Positions 33,789-43,825 of a stretch of DNA of 64,000 nt are shown one piece after another. The DNA comes from Nymphalis io (taxonomy: Eukaryota; Arthropoda; Insecta; Lepidoptera; Nymphalidae), in the NCBI RefSeq assembly GCF_905147045.1, contig NC_065891.1:12905001-12969000 (forward strand), read 5' to 3'. The position numbers and the translations under genes were made by a program. Within the stretch, counting starts at the first letter, position 1, and each line of letters starts with the position of its first letter. The notes under the pieces were generated by a model. That model saw nothing but the letters and a program-made list of their open reading frames with translations. It did not search any database and was not told the DNA's origin.

Positions 33789-34633
33789 TAAGTAACTGTC
33801 TCTATGTCATTGTGTAAAATACCATTAAAGCCCTTTTTAGATTGCAACATTCAACAAGAATAGCTACCTAAGTATTAGGAAATCGTGTAACTACGGCATA
33901 GAATTTGAATATATAAATAGCATGTCACTAGCGTGGCCTGGTTCTTAAGAGTAGGTATCAGCTGGGCAGGATACCTGATTTGATGGCCGATATAATTCAA
34001 GGTCATATATATATTTATCTTGTAACGATCCAATTCTCACATTCAAATCTTAATTGTTAATACATATGTTATTTTATTTGTTGTTCTATAATTCGTTATT
34101 ATTTTTTTATTTAATTTTGTTTCCCCTTAATCAATTGCTTGGTACAAAAGGCGGACCAATCAGTACTAATCGTTTTCGAAATGTCGTTACGATGGCTCTG
34201 GCTGGCAATGCCTTGTCTAGCATGCTGAAGTAATAAATTATAGCTTAAAAACTTACAATCTTACTGAAGTGATTTCCAATCACTCACACAACGTTAAGCA
34301 AACATTAAAAGTCTTAATGATTCCAGTAAGTTTTCCTCTAAATTGAAATAAAAGAAAAAATATGTATATGAATATCTATTATTATATTATCTTTTTTTCC
34401 GATTTTTAGAATACAAGGTGCTGAAAACTTTATGCGAATATGACACAAATATGTTTACATCAGTGCAATTGTTAAGCGATACGTATTTTTAATTCAAAAT
34501 ATGAAAATAGAAATGTTAACTATAATAATTGAACGTAATTAAATGTCATAAAGACCTAATACCTTGTGCTCAGTTCCAACATTCTTAATTTAAAATATTA
34601 TCTTTTTTTTAAAACAACTATATATTTTTGCAG
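33789..34633. other. AT-rich stretch with a possible coding relic
   Basis: Around 34145-34235 both strands are open and the composition is balanced. On the minus strand, after a TTACTTCAG acceptor-like site, a 30-codon frame reads MLDKALPARAIVTTFRKRLV and so on. I do not recognise it. The remainder is non-coding AT-rich DNA, ending in the polypyrimidine tract before 34634. Confidence 0.3.
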
Positions 34634-34714
34634 GCAAATGACGAAATTATTGATTTATCAACTTTATCATCGGATATCAATATCTTTGACTTTGACGAAG
34701 ACGTCAAACTATGA
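34634..34714 (+). CDS. Candidate terminal coding exon, acidic C-terminus
   Basis: After TATATATTTTTGCAG, a good 3' splice site, there are 26 codons in phase 0 and a TGA. The peptide starts ANDEIIDLSTLSSDINIF and ends DFDEDVKL: strongly acidic, with codons more balanced than surrounding chance frames. I cannot name a family. If real, it is the last exon of a plus-strand gene whose earlier exons lie to the left, possibly using the first-exon candidate at 28975. It might also be an alternative end of the same gene as 45317. The minus strand is also open here, which weakens the case. Confidence 0.35.
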   Translation, partial: ANDEIIDLSTLSSDINIFDFDEDVKL

Positions 34715-35620
34715 AGACCGCTTTTAGAAAACAATGCGTAATAACTATGTACAATCACTAATGACCGGATTACTAAGTACCATATTAAAATTTATTACAA
34801 CTGACAGCTGCTGTGTTGATTTTGAATTCTAACTTTAAAGTGCCAGACTACCAACATTCAAATAAAAACTGCTTACAGGGTTTTTCTGTCAAGAAAATCT
34901 CAATAGCGGCCCAGAGTTTGGATATCAACAGTGTTTATATTTTTATTCATTGCTTGCTTAAATACTTGAGTACTATTATTTCTCGGTTGGGTAGTCATTG
35001 CCGAGAAACCGTTTGTAGGCATCATCATCATTTAAAAAGTTAAAAATAAACCGCACCAAAAGTTGAACGCTCGCGTGGACAGCACATTAAGCCAGAAAAT
35101 ATTCTGGTTTTATTTATTAACGTAAATGCTATACGTAAAATCAATATAATATGACAAGGGCAGTACTTTAAAGCTAATAGATAATTGGTGACCTGAATTA
35201 ATAAACGACAAAGAAAAGATAACAAATAAATTGAAATACGTTCATATATTTTGAAAGTAAAATAATAATAATAATAAATTTTATTTCATTTCTTCACAGT
35301 AAGTTTACTATTTTACATAATTTAACACTTAATTGTTAATTAAATAATGCGAATACTGGTGCTTGCAATAGGAAAATCTGTTCTACAAGACACCAGGCCT
35401 CCACTCCCGTTTACATGAACATTTATATTATTTCATTACAACTAAGCATTTAATGAAATGTCTCTTAATAACATCCAAAAAGAAAGAAAAAAATAAAACA
35501 AATAAATAACTTAGGTATAGTAATGGAGAAAAAACAACCCAAAAAAAAGTAAATGTATACACACATGTACATACACAGGCAAAATAAATCGTGGCCTAAA
35601 TTCGTCGTTAAAATAAGTTT
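34715..35620. other. Non-coding, possible 3' UTR and an A-rich repeat tail
   Basis: The first few hundred bases would be 3' UTR if the exon at 34634 is real. 35263-35279 is an (AAT)n run followed by TTTTATTTCATTTCTTCACAG, which looks like a LINE or SINE tail on the minus strand whose family I cannot identify. Confidence 0.3.
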
Positions 35621-35770
35621 TTTTTTTTTTATATTCGCCGAGAGGGCAAATGACTCTACTCCACCTGATGGTAAGTGGTAGTAGAGTCCAAACGCGACGA
35701 CGGCCAGTACAGACGGGAAAAACGTTCTGCACTAGCCGCCTTCGCCTTGCCGGCCCGCAAGATGCCTCTT
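35621..35770 (-). mobile_element. LINE family E, 5'-truncated 3' end
   Basis: T-run at 35621, then GGCAAATGACTCTACTCCAC, the full hairpin and GCACTAGCCGCCTTCGCCTTG up to GATGCCTCTTCA. It is almost identical to the end of the LINE at 23985-26289, so it is a recent insertion about 150 bp long. Confidence 0.9.
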
Positions 35771-36008
35771 CAACTAACAGTAACGCCCTGAATCTCTAAT
35801 ATGTACGTAAGTGAATTATATAGGTTTTATAAATCGATCCGATATGCATATAAAACAGAAAATGTCAGCTAGATCGTTTTTAGAACGTTTTTCGTTCAAA
35901 AAAGTTTCGTAGGCGTCCATTGTTATTCTTTAACGACTTTTTAGTTAAAAATAAATATGTATTTCGTTATGATTACTAGTATTGAGCAGTTCTTAGTTCG
36001 TACGTATA

Positions 36009-36304
36009 TTTTTTTTTTTTTATAGAATAGGAAGGCGGACGAGCATATGGGCCACCTGATGGTAAGTGGTCACCAACGCTCTTAGACATTGGCATTGTAA
36101 GAAATGTCAACCATCGCTTACATATCCAATGCGCCACCAACCTTGGGAACTAAGATTTTATGTCCCTTGTGCCTGTAATTACACTGGCTCACTCACCCTT
36201 CAAACCGGAACACAACAATATCAAGTATTGCTGTTTTGCGGTAGAATATCTGATGAGTGGGTGGTACCTACCCAGACGAGCTTGCACAAAGCCCTACCAC
36301 CAGT
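36009..36304 (-). mobile_element. SINE family A, full length, young subfamily
   Basis: T-run, AGGCGGACGAGCATATGGGC, then the whole element to CTACCACCAGTAAAC. It carries the same diagnostic variants as the copies at 13617 and 23306. Confidence 0.9.
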
Positions 36305-36440
36305 AAACATATTTAAGATTTTTTTCGATAATGTGTCGGAAATTCATAAAACATTAAGCATAATGTTATACAAATGAGTACTTTATTTTGATGTAATATT
36401 CTTCATATATTGAAATAAAATAAACTTGTACGACGTCGCA

Positions 36441-36509
36441 GTGGCCGTACAATATCTAATAAGTGGGTGGTACCTACCCAGGCGGGCTGGCATAAAGTCC
36501 TACCACCCT
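36441..36509 (-). mobile_element. SINE family A fragment (5' end)
   Basis: AATAAGTGGGTGGTACCTAC, CAGGCGGGCTGGCATAAAGT and CCTACCACC are the element's first 65 bp in reverse. Confidence 0.7.
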
Positions 36510-37420
36510 AATAGTTTGATTAAAGGTCACTCTTAAATATTATTATTTAATTGATTATGGTAATAGATTTATTATTGTTGTATAAAATTAGCATCAACTA
36601 AATATTATCACAAAACTGTTTTTTCTGGTTGAAAACCTGTTTCGTTATCGTAATCCAATTTAAACGTCAATAGTGCAATGACTTTTAGGCCTACCTACAT
36701 TATTGATATTATATATTACTAGAATTTTTTTTGCATTATTTAAAAAAATATATATTGAACATTATTATAATATCTCTTAATAGAAAAAGGTACGATATTT
36801 ACTATGATGCGGGCAATATGACAGTCTGCAAAAACATTAAAAAAAACATATGTATATACAAAACAAAAAAACGTCAACTAGACCATTTTTCGAGTAATCG
36901 TAAAACATATTATATACGTTAAAAAACGTTCAATACATTTTTTTAACCGACTTAATAATATTTATCTAGACATGACTGCTAGTATTGGCATTTTCAGTTC
37001 TAATTTTAACGTAAATACTTAAATTTACACTTTTAATGTAATATACTTAATAAAATTAAGTTTTTTTTATATGTCTTGGTATCAAGCTTAAAAATACAAA
37101 ACAACTAGCAAAAAAGTCACACCAGAAACGTCAGTAAACAACGAGTATGACATTACACATGTTGTGTTGCCATAAATGCATATATACATAAGTCAAATAT
37201 ACCAGTCTGTAAATATTTTAATCCCACATTATTATTGTATTATTAATAAAAAATAATCTAGATCGTAAGTTATTTCATTTTAAATCAGTTACAAAACACG
37301 CGAGACGAATTGAACATTTTTTATTTTATCAAATTTTTTATTGAATAGCAACATTAAAATTTTGAAGCACAGTGAAATCAAAAATAGTCAAATGAAATTC
37401 TTTTACTTTAATTTTTTTCA
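36510..37420. other. AT-rich non-coding stretch
   Basis: No gene or repeat recognised; the 63-codon frame at 36731-36922 (+) is Lys/Ile/Asn-rich and probably due to chance. Confidence 0.35.
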
Positions 37421-37681
37421 CTTTTTTTTTTTTATAGAATAGGAAGGTGGACGAGCATATGGGCCACCTGATGGTAAGTGGTCACCAAACGCCCTTAGAC
37501 ATTGGCATTGTAAGAAATGTCAACCATCGCTTATAGCCAATGCGCCACCAACCTTGGCACTGGCTCACTCACCCTTCAAACCGGAACACAACAATATCAA
37601 GTATTGTTGTTTTGCGGTAGAATATCTGATGAGTGGGTGGTACCTACCCAGACGAGCTTGCACAAAGCCCTACCACCAGTA
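37421..37681 (-). mobile_element. SINE family A with internal deletion
   Basis: Full-length ends, but about 35 bp between CACCAACCTTGG and CACTGGCTCACTC are missing compared with the copy at 36009. It retains the CCTTAGACATTGG variant. Confidence 0.85.
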
Positions 37682-38746
37682 AAACGTGCTTAGAATGAGT
37701 GCAAGAAGTCATATTGTATCTGACACTTGACACCTAACCTCCACCCGCAATAATATTTTACACACGGGCTAAGTTGCGGGCTGAAGCTAGTTCTCGATAA
37801 ATAAATAATTGAAACAAAACGGAATCACAGAAGGAATTGTATCTTTTCCTATAAATTAAAAAAAAACGACTCAGACTGACTTGGACTAAGTCCAATCATA
37901 TAACTTGTATCATATTGCATTCGTAATAAAGATCAATATCAATTGTATTTTTAGCAATACAATAATATGATAAAACGTTATTAGAAGTTAAACTAACAAA
38001 CTCAATTGTTAGAGTAAACGTAACATTAGTACGTATGACTGTAAATTTGTTTAATCTGAAAATTTGAGAAATTTTACTCGCATAAAAAAAATTACTTCAA
38101 AAATCCATGAAGACCTTCAAAAGGAATATCAGTCGGATAGTCCTCTTGAAGCTAATTATCGCTCTCTGTCTATCTTGGTACTATAGGGCTTATCGCTTAA
38201 AGTGCTATGAAATTTCAGCAAACAAAGTATTATCAACATAGATCAAACATTGATGACCTCCTTTATAAGTCACTAGTTACCACCTACGCCTTCACCTGCG
38301 TGTGTGGTTAGATGATGGTGTGTTGAGTAGTTTAGACGAAAAAGCTTAACACACAAACTCTTTTCGCATTTTTAATATTAGTAGGTATTTGATAACTACT
38401 ATGATAAAAATAGGATTTACTTGTGTAAGATGAATTGTTATTATTATTTCAAGCCCTTTGTAACGGGTGGTGTCGTAGTGCATATTTATATGTTTAATAT
38501 TATAAGACATTACGATGCTTGCTATCAAACATTGGTTTTTACAGTTATTAACTAGTAAATACTACAGTTACAAAGTAGTAATAACTATAGTTGCCGTATA
38601 AAAAGCACGTTTTATAAAAGGAAGTCACAAAATGATAACAAAGCATATAATATTTCTTATATTAAAAAGTATGGCTTATACAAGTTTGTAGGTCATTTAA
38701 GGGACTGAAGAGAATTGAGCATTCAATTTTAAGACGGCAAGATACG
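37682..38746. other. AT-rich non-coding stretch
   Basis: At 37755-37795 ACGGGCTAAGTTGCGGGCTG followed by AAGCTAGTT may be a Lep1-like 3' end. No gene recognised. Confidence 0.3.
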
Positions 38747-39146
38747 TGTTGGCCGTAAATCGCTGAGAAAAGCCGAGTAGCAACGTATTGACATCCTATC
38801 GCCTTTTATCGTCGTCGTTGTACTGGAGTCATAGCCAAAAATCCACACACACATCCACACAAGGGCTCAGTAACAGGAACATCTTCTGCGAGTAAGCTCC
38901 TCGGCTTAGGAACTCGTCGTCACGTCACAAGTGCGTATCGATCTCATTCATTCTAAGGGAGCGTTAACTTCTGTAATCCTATCGTCTGTCTGCTCTGTCT
39001 GGTTTCCTCTTTCTGTATATATACACAAGTGCGAGCGAATCAGCGATACTGTCGCAAGAAGTGATTGATTGAAGACAATATAAATATTTGTTTATTTTTA
39101 TCACGCCTTGGGTCTTTGTCTAAAGATATCAATATCTGATCCAACA
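38747..39146 (+). mobile_element. Probable solo LTR, 400 bp
   Basis: Begins TGTTGG and ends CCAACA, a 6-bp terminal inverted repeat with the canonical TG...CA. Inside there is a TATA box TGTATATATACAC at 39015-39027, followed about 50-60 bp later by AATATAAATATTTG, which could serve as poly-A signal and end of R. The base composition is richer than the flanks, and CACGTCACAAGTGCG and GCTCTGTCTGGTTTCCTCTT look like U3 sequence. No matching second LTR or internal region is present, so it would be a solo LTR left by recombination. The flanking 5 bases do not match, a weakness. The plus orientation is set by the TATA box. Confidence 0.5.
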
Positions 39147-39185
39147 TCACAGTTGTCATCTTTGTGACTACCGACCTATCTACGT

Positions 39186-39201
39186 ACCTACTACTTGACC
39201 T
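39186..39201. repeat. Target-site duplication, left copy (16 bp)
   Basis: ACCTACTACTTGACCT occurs here and again at 39511-39526, flanking the retroelement tail between them. Confidence 0.9.
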
Positions 39202-39510
39202 TTTTTTTCACGCAGTGGAGAAACCTTCAGAAAGGTACCCGGCTCCTATGGGGAGGAACCGGTTTATGTGGGATTCTTACCCACTAAAACTACTGTGATC
39301 GGAGAGGCTGCGGGATCGTCTTGATATAACACATTCGCGGCCTCTGCCGTGCTGTACTCCGCTCGTGGCTCGGCGGAGCTCTCCTCAGGTTGCGAAGGTA
39401 ACCTCGCTTCCCTGCACTCTTCGCTAAAGCATATGGCAGCGCAAGGCCATACCTGCTGCCGTCCTCCTCAGGGCCGTGTGACATGGCCCCACCTCACGTA
39501 TCCCCCGGGG
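39202..39510 (-). mobile_element. Retroelement 3' tail, CACGTGAAAAA-type, with 16-bp duplication
   Basis: 309-bp GC-rich insert exactly bounded by a perfect 16-bp duplication. A short poly-A on the minus strand (T-run on plus, left end) shows it was inserted by target-primed reverse transcription in minus orientation. It shares TTTATGTGGGATTCTTACCC and the following GAGGCTGCGGGAT with the copy at 31167. On the minus strand a 64-codon frame (39290-39484) could be the end of a LINE ORF. It is either a 5'-truncated LINE or a SINE; the clade is unknown. Confidence 0.85.
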
Positions 39511-39526
39511 ACCTACTACTTGACCT
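39511..39526. repeat. Target-site duplication, right copy (16 bp)
   Basis: Identical to 39186-39201. Confidence 0.9.
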
Positions 39527-39571
39527 ATTAAATATTTACCGACATCTGTGACATACATAATATACAACTCC

Positions 39572-39716
39572 ATGGTAAAACCCCATCTAGAATACACATT
39601 AGAGGTGTATGCAGAGGGTACTGCAGCTAAAACACATTTAAAGCAAATCGAAAAGTGTCAAAACTAAATAGTCAAACGATTATTCCATTACCATTACCTA
39701 ACTACGGCGGAAAATG
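39572..39716 (+). pseudogene. LINE reverse-transcriptase C-terminal relic
   Basis: The plus-strand frame MVKPHLEYTLEVYAEGTA ... LKQIEKCQN, a stop, then IVKRLFHYHY fits the post-polymerase region of jockey/CR1-type LINEs, in which V-R-P-H-L-E-Y and a following I-E-K-x-Q motif are conserved. One in-frame stop. No poly-A tail is recognised before the SINE at 39772. Confidence 0.5.
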
Positions 39717-39771
39717 TCTATTAAAAATAGTCATCCCAGATCGAGTAAGATTTTATACAAAACGAAAAATT

Positions 39772-39960
39772 TGACAAGCCGGTTGGCGTGGTTTGTAGAC
39801 TTGCCTTTCGAGCCGCAGGTCGTGGGTTCGATTCCCACCCAGAACAGACATTTGTGTGTATAAGCATGTCTGTTTGTCCTGAGTCTAGGTGTAATTAGTT
39901 GTCTGTGTTAGTAGTATATTAATTGTCTGGTTTCTATAGTACTAGCTCTGCTTAGTTTGG
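39772..39960 (+). mobile_element. SINE family D, 3'-truncated
   Basis: Head ACAAGCCGGTTGGCGTGGTT with B-box GTGGGTTCGATTCCCACCC is excellent; the body runs to AGCTCTGCTTAGTTTGG. The tail GATATTATT is missing. Confidence 0.85.
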
Positions 39961-40629
39961 TTGTCAAACAGCTTAACTTCAAGATAAAGCTTTTAAGATA
40001 GCAAAGGAATTTCGTAACCAAACAAAAACTACTGATAATTTACTTTATTATAGTATTTGTATCAATTTAACATCAAACAATATTATTAAAACATACTATA
40101 ACACAGTTTTCTGTAAATATAAAAAGGCTTATTAATATTATCGTACAGTCTTCCTGTAAACAGAAACCTTAGTAATTTACAAGATAATGCTTGATTTTTA
40201 TATTTCTTAATATCTTATAAAATAAGTGCTCGATATATATAATATTAGTGTATCACATAAAAGACCATTTTATTCCCAACATTCTTATATAATAAATATA
40301 ACAGTCTTTATATTAAAAACTAAGCCATAAGTCATAACTAAGCATATCTCCTATATTTGCTTAAAGTCTTTGATGTGTCAAGATACTTTTATTATTCGTG
40401 TAAAACAATCCTTTAAATTTGTTACTGATGGGTATACTTTAACATCAAACTCGAAATACCTCAGAACACGATTGTGAAGTGTCAAAATGTGATATGCAAC
40501 ATTGACTTTAATAATTATGACATTTAATATATATACTCCTTAAAATAGCGTATCACTATAAGTTAAAATAGCCCTCCAGTTTATAAAAGAATTCCAATGT
40601 TAAGACGTATATACTGCAAAATGAATTAT
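39961..40629. other. AT-rich non-coding stretch
   Basis: No gene or repeat recognised. Confidence 0.35.
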
Positions 40630-41239
40630 ACCCTGTACAAGTTAGCTTGATCTTTTTGAAAGACGGGCTAGTGATGGGAAACAGAAAATATCTATAAATA
40701 GTAGTCGAAAAAATAACGTTTTAAAATACTTGTCTGTGACTGAGATGGTTTGGGTGTATTATGTGTGAAATTCTTTATTGCACTAGACATAAAACAATGG
40801 GTAAATAAGCGAAGGTGGGTCAATATTCATAATAAGTACCTATTTAATATTACAGGGTTATTTTTGGACCTCCCGCCAAATTTAAATAGGTGATTCAGAC
40901 CATGAAAGTAAACAACTTTCCCAAAGAAACACGGGTCGAATTTTTTTTCACTTTTCGTAATTCAAATTAGAATTCAATTTTTTTTAACATGTAACATTGT
41001 ACAAGCGTCTATTATTTTCAGTGTTCCTATTTAAATTTTACTTTAAAGCAATATAAAGTCTTAAAATTTTCGGACAACGCTTGAATCTTTAGGGACTTTT
41101 GCGTTATATGTAATTTTTTTTATATTTTTACAATTTTTAAAATCATTAAATTAAGAAAATAATATGTCCGTCATTGCAAAGTTATGTCGATTAGAAAAAT
41201 TTACATCTGTCAAAAAGATCAAGCTAACCTGTACAGGGT
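40630..41239. mobile_element. Non-autonomous DNA transposon with 34-bp terminal inverted repeats
   Basis: Left end 40630-40663 (starting ACCCTGTACAAGTTAGCTTG) and right end 41206-41239 (ending CTAACCTGTACAGGGT) are reverse complements at 32 of 34 positions. The flanking tetranucleotides are TTAT and TTAA. CCC-starting termini with TTAA duplications are typical of piggyBac-type elements, but that assignment is tentative because one flank is altered. The 610-bp interior is AT-rich with no transposase frame, so it would depend on an autonomous relative. The interior segment TTTTGGACCTCCCGCC near 40865 is unusually GC-rich. Confidence 0.8.
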
Positions 41240-41347
41240 TTAACACAATATGAGAATAACAAAAGTTGACGGATTGAAAAACGTATATCACAATAGAGTA
41301 TAAAATATATGTATTCTTTTATATTTACTTTAAATAATATAATATAA

Positions 41348-41647
41348 AGCCGAGATGGCCCAGTGGTAAGAACGCGTGAATCTTATCCGATGATCGTGGG
41401 TTCAAACCCGGGCAAGCACCACTGAATTTTCATATGCTTAATCTGTGATTATAATTCATCTCGTGCTTTACGGTGAAGGAAAACATCGTGAGGAAACCTG
41501 CATGTGTCTAATTTCATTGAAATTCTGCCACATGTGTATTCCACCAACCCGCACTGGGGCAGCGTGGTGGAATAAGCTCCAAACCTTCTCCTCAAAAAAG
41601 GGAGAGGAGGCCATTTGCCCAGCAGTGGGACATTCACAAGCTGTAAC
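41348..41647 (+). mobile_element. SINE family B, full length
   Basis: Well-preserved copy with A-box GGCCCAGTGGTAAGAACG and B-box GTGGGTTCAAACCCGG, ending CATTCACAAGCTGTAACGG, followed by an (AAT)n-like run. Confidence 0.9.
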
Positions 41648-42197
41648 GGAAATAATAAAATAATAATAATAATGTAATATAATGTTTAGTTAGCCTAATA
41701 TAAATATAAATAACAATTAAAAATAGTTACTGTACAAATCATATTTGTGAAATTTAGTTATTATATATATTAAGTTATATTGCATAATATAAGCTTGTAT
41801 ATTTTAATCGACTTTATAAAAAGAAAGAAGGTTATTTGTTCAAGGGTCACAAAGGGGTACAATTATAATTTTTTTTTAAATTCCTTAATTGAACTATTTC
41901 TAACAGTAACAATGGATTTTTGCTTTTTTTAATTATACTTATTAAATTATAATTATGTTCTCAAAATTTTAAAAATATAGTTTTCATTTCACATAAAAGG
42001 ATATCATACATTTAATAGTATATTCTAAGATATTCTATTTCCAGTGACCTACTGAAAGTTTGATTCACATACTTGGAGTTTTGTTTATGGAACTCTTAGC
42101 ACCGGATACCTGTCGGCATAACTCCTAGTTGAGGTTGAGATTTAATTTGTGTTTATGATCTATATGGAAGTCTATTATATCGGATGAAATTGGGGCA
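41648..42197. other. AT-rich non-coding stretch
   Basis: No gene or repeat recognised. Confidence 0.35.
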
Positions 42198-42283
42198 ACG
42201 TGATGGAATAAGCTGCAAGTCTTTTCCTTTTGAGGAGAAGACGTCTTTGCCTAACAATGGAACATTTACGAGCTTTTACTTTT
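42198..42283 (+). mobile_element. SINE family B fragment (3' end)
   Basis: GCAACGTGATGGAATAAGCT, TTTTGAGGAGAAGACGTC and AACAATGGAACATTTACGAG follow the 3' third of family B. Confidence 0.6.
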
Positions 42284-42877
42284 TAGGGTATCAAATACAC
42301 ACACTATAAAGTACTATACACACTCTTTGTATAATATAATATAGGACAATTTCAATCTTAGTATTTTCAAGTAAAGTCATAAGTATTTATTCAATATAGA
42401 AGCGTTACACTTATTTAATTGAAGACAAGAACCCTGTATTCATTTCTAATACCCAAATGAATTGCTAGGTATTTTAATTCATTATATATAATATGTCATA
42501 TATCGAAAAACAAGGTGTTGCTTTTAGAACCTCCTTCTTTTAACCCAATTCATCTTATGGACAACTATCGCACAGTGTCTACCGCTCTTTAATAGCATTA
42601 CTTCATTTTCTATAAAAGTCCTTACAAGAAACTCTGGATAATTTACAAAATGATGGCATTAACATTTATAAATAAAATATCTCCTTAGCTTATTTTAAAA
42701 ATTCTTAAACTGTGAAGACTTTAGTTTTAGTACTTTTTTCTTTTAAATGATAGCGAAATCTGTTATATTTAAAAAAGGTAAGAAATTAGTAAAATTGACG
42801 TCACGACGCACGAGTCGGTCTTTCCACAAAGGCGTATAAATAAATGTTTTACAAACATAATTTTAGAGAAGCATAAC
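42284..42877. other. AT-rich non-coding stretch
   Basis: No gene or repeat recognised. Confidence 0.35.
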
Positions 42878-43182
42878 AAGCACATGGTCTACCTCATATT
42901 TAGTGGTCACCGTCGCTCATAGACACGCTCTGTGCAACCTCGTCTGGGTAGGTACCACCCACACATCAGGTATTCTATCGTAAAACAGCAGTACTTGGTA
43001 TAGTATTCCGGTTTAATTACAGCCACTAGGGACATAACTCATCAGTCTTAGTTCCCAAGGTTGGTGGCGCATTGACGACGTAAGCGATGGTTAACATTTC
43101 TTACAATGTCAATGTCTATGGGCGTTGGTGACCACTTACCATCAGGTGGCCTATATGCTCGTCCGCCTACTTATACTATAAA
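42878..43182 (+). mobile_element. SINE family A, with an inverted fragment at its head
   Basis: 42925-43182 is a nearly complete plus-strand copy (GTGCAACCTCGTCTGGGTAG to GTCCGCCTACTTATACTATAA). Directly upstream, 42878-42924 is the 3' hairpin part of another copy in reverse (ACATGGTCTACCTCATATTT, GTGGTCACCGTCGCTCATAG). This head-to-tail inversion suggests an insertion or rearrangement involving two copies. Confidence 0.8.
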
Positions 43183-43715
43183 AATCATCCCCAAGACGAG
43201 AGCAAGCATTAATGACGCTTAAACTCTCAATATTATAATATAATACAACGTCCATACTGACAAAGATAGTAGAATTAGTATTTTATATTTTGCCTGGTAA
43301 TTACGAAACAAATGTTAATTAAACATTACCACGTGTTCCAGTTTATTAAATAAAACGTAATTAATGTATTTTCGTCTCGTGTTCCTATTAAAATGCAGTA
43401 TATATTAAATAATACGTTATTACAAATGACGATTGTATAATCGATGCTTATATTTAGAGTAATATTCTCCATTTGATTTTATATTGTTCGTGTTTTATTT
43501 CCAGCATGCAGCATATACGGGTGGACCGTATAATATAATAAATATGTAATGTTATGAATAGCTAATTCAATATGAATGAAGTGATAAAAAATAGGTATGA
43601 CTTTTTTATTGTTTTGTTAACGGAATCGCATCTAATTTTAGTATTATTATTTTGAAGAACCAACTTTTTCGATCGTGTCACAGAAGAAATCCACAAATTT
43701 ATCTTTACCCGTTAA
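43183..43715. other. AT-rich non-coding stretch
   Basis: No gene or repeat recognised. Confidence 0.35.
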
Positions 43716-43758
43716 TTTTATGTAGTCTCCAAGTTGGTAACTTGGAGACTACATAAAA
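43716..43758. repeat. Perfect hairpin, 20-bp arms, 3-base loop
   Basis: Arms 43716-43735 and 43739-43758 are exact reverse complements; loop GGT. It lies 5 bp before a second hairpin. Confidence 0.95.
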
Positions 43759-43763
43759 TACTA

Positions 43764-43825
43764 CCTCGGTCACCATTTAAAAAGAACATATTATTAGATA
43801 TGTTCTTTTTAAATGCTGACCGAGG
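43764..43825. repeat. Hairpin, 28-bp arms with one mismatch, 6-base loop
   Basis: Arms 43764-43791 and 43798-43825 match at 27 of 28 positions; loop TATTAG. Size is in the range of short miRNA-like precursors, but the stem is too perfect and the loop too small for a typical one. Confidence 0.95.

Noticed and set aside
36066..36377. 80-100-codon frames beginning MVTNALRHWHCKKCQ, repeated at 13609-13854, 23270-23542 and 36066-36377
   Set aside because: They are the antisense frame of SINE A copies; the element is a pol III-type or non-coding repeat and older copies break the frame at once.
43764..43825. Possible microRNA precursor
   Set aside because: The stem is almost perfect and the loop has only 6 bases, unlike Drosha/Dicer-processed precursors; kept as an unexplained hairpin.
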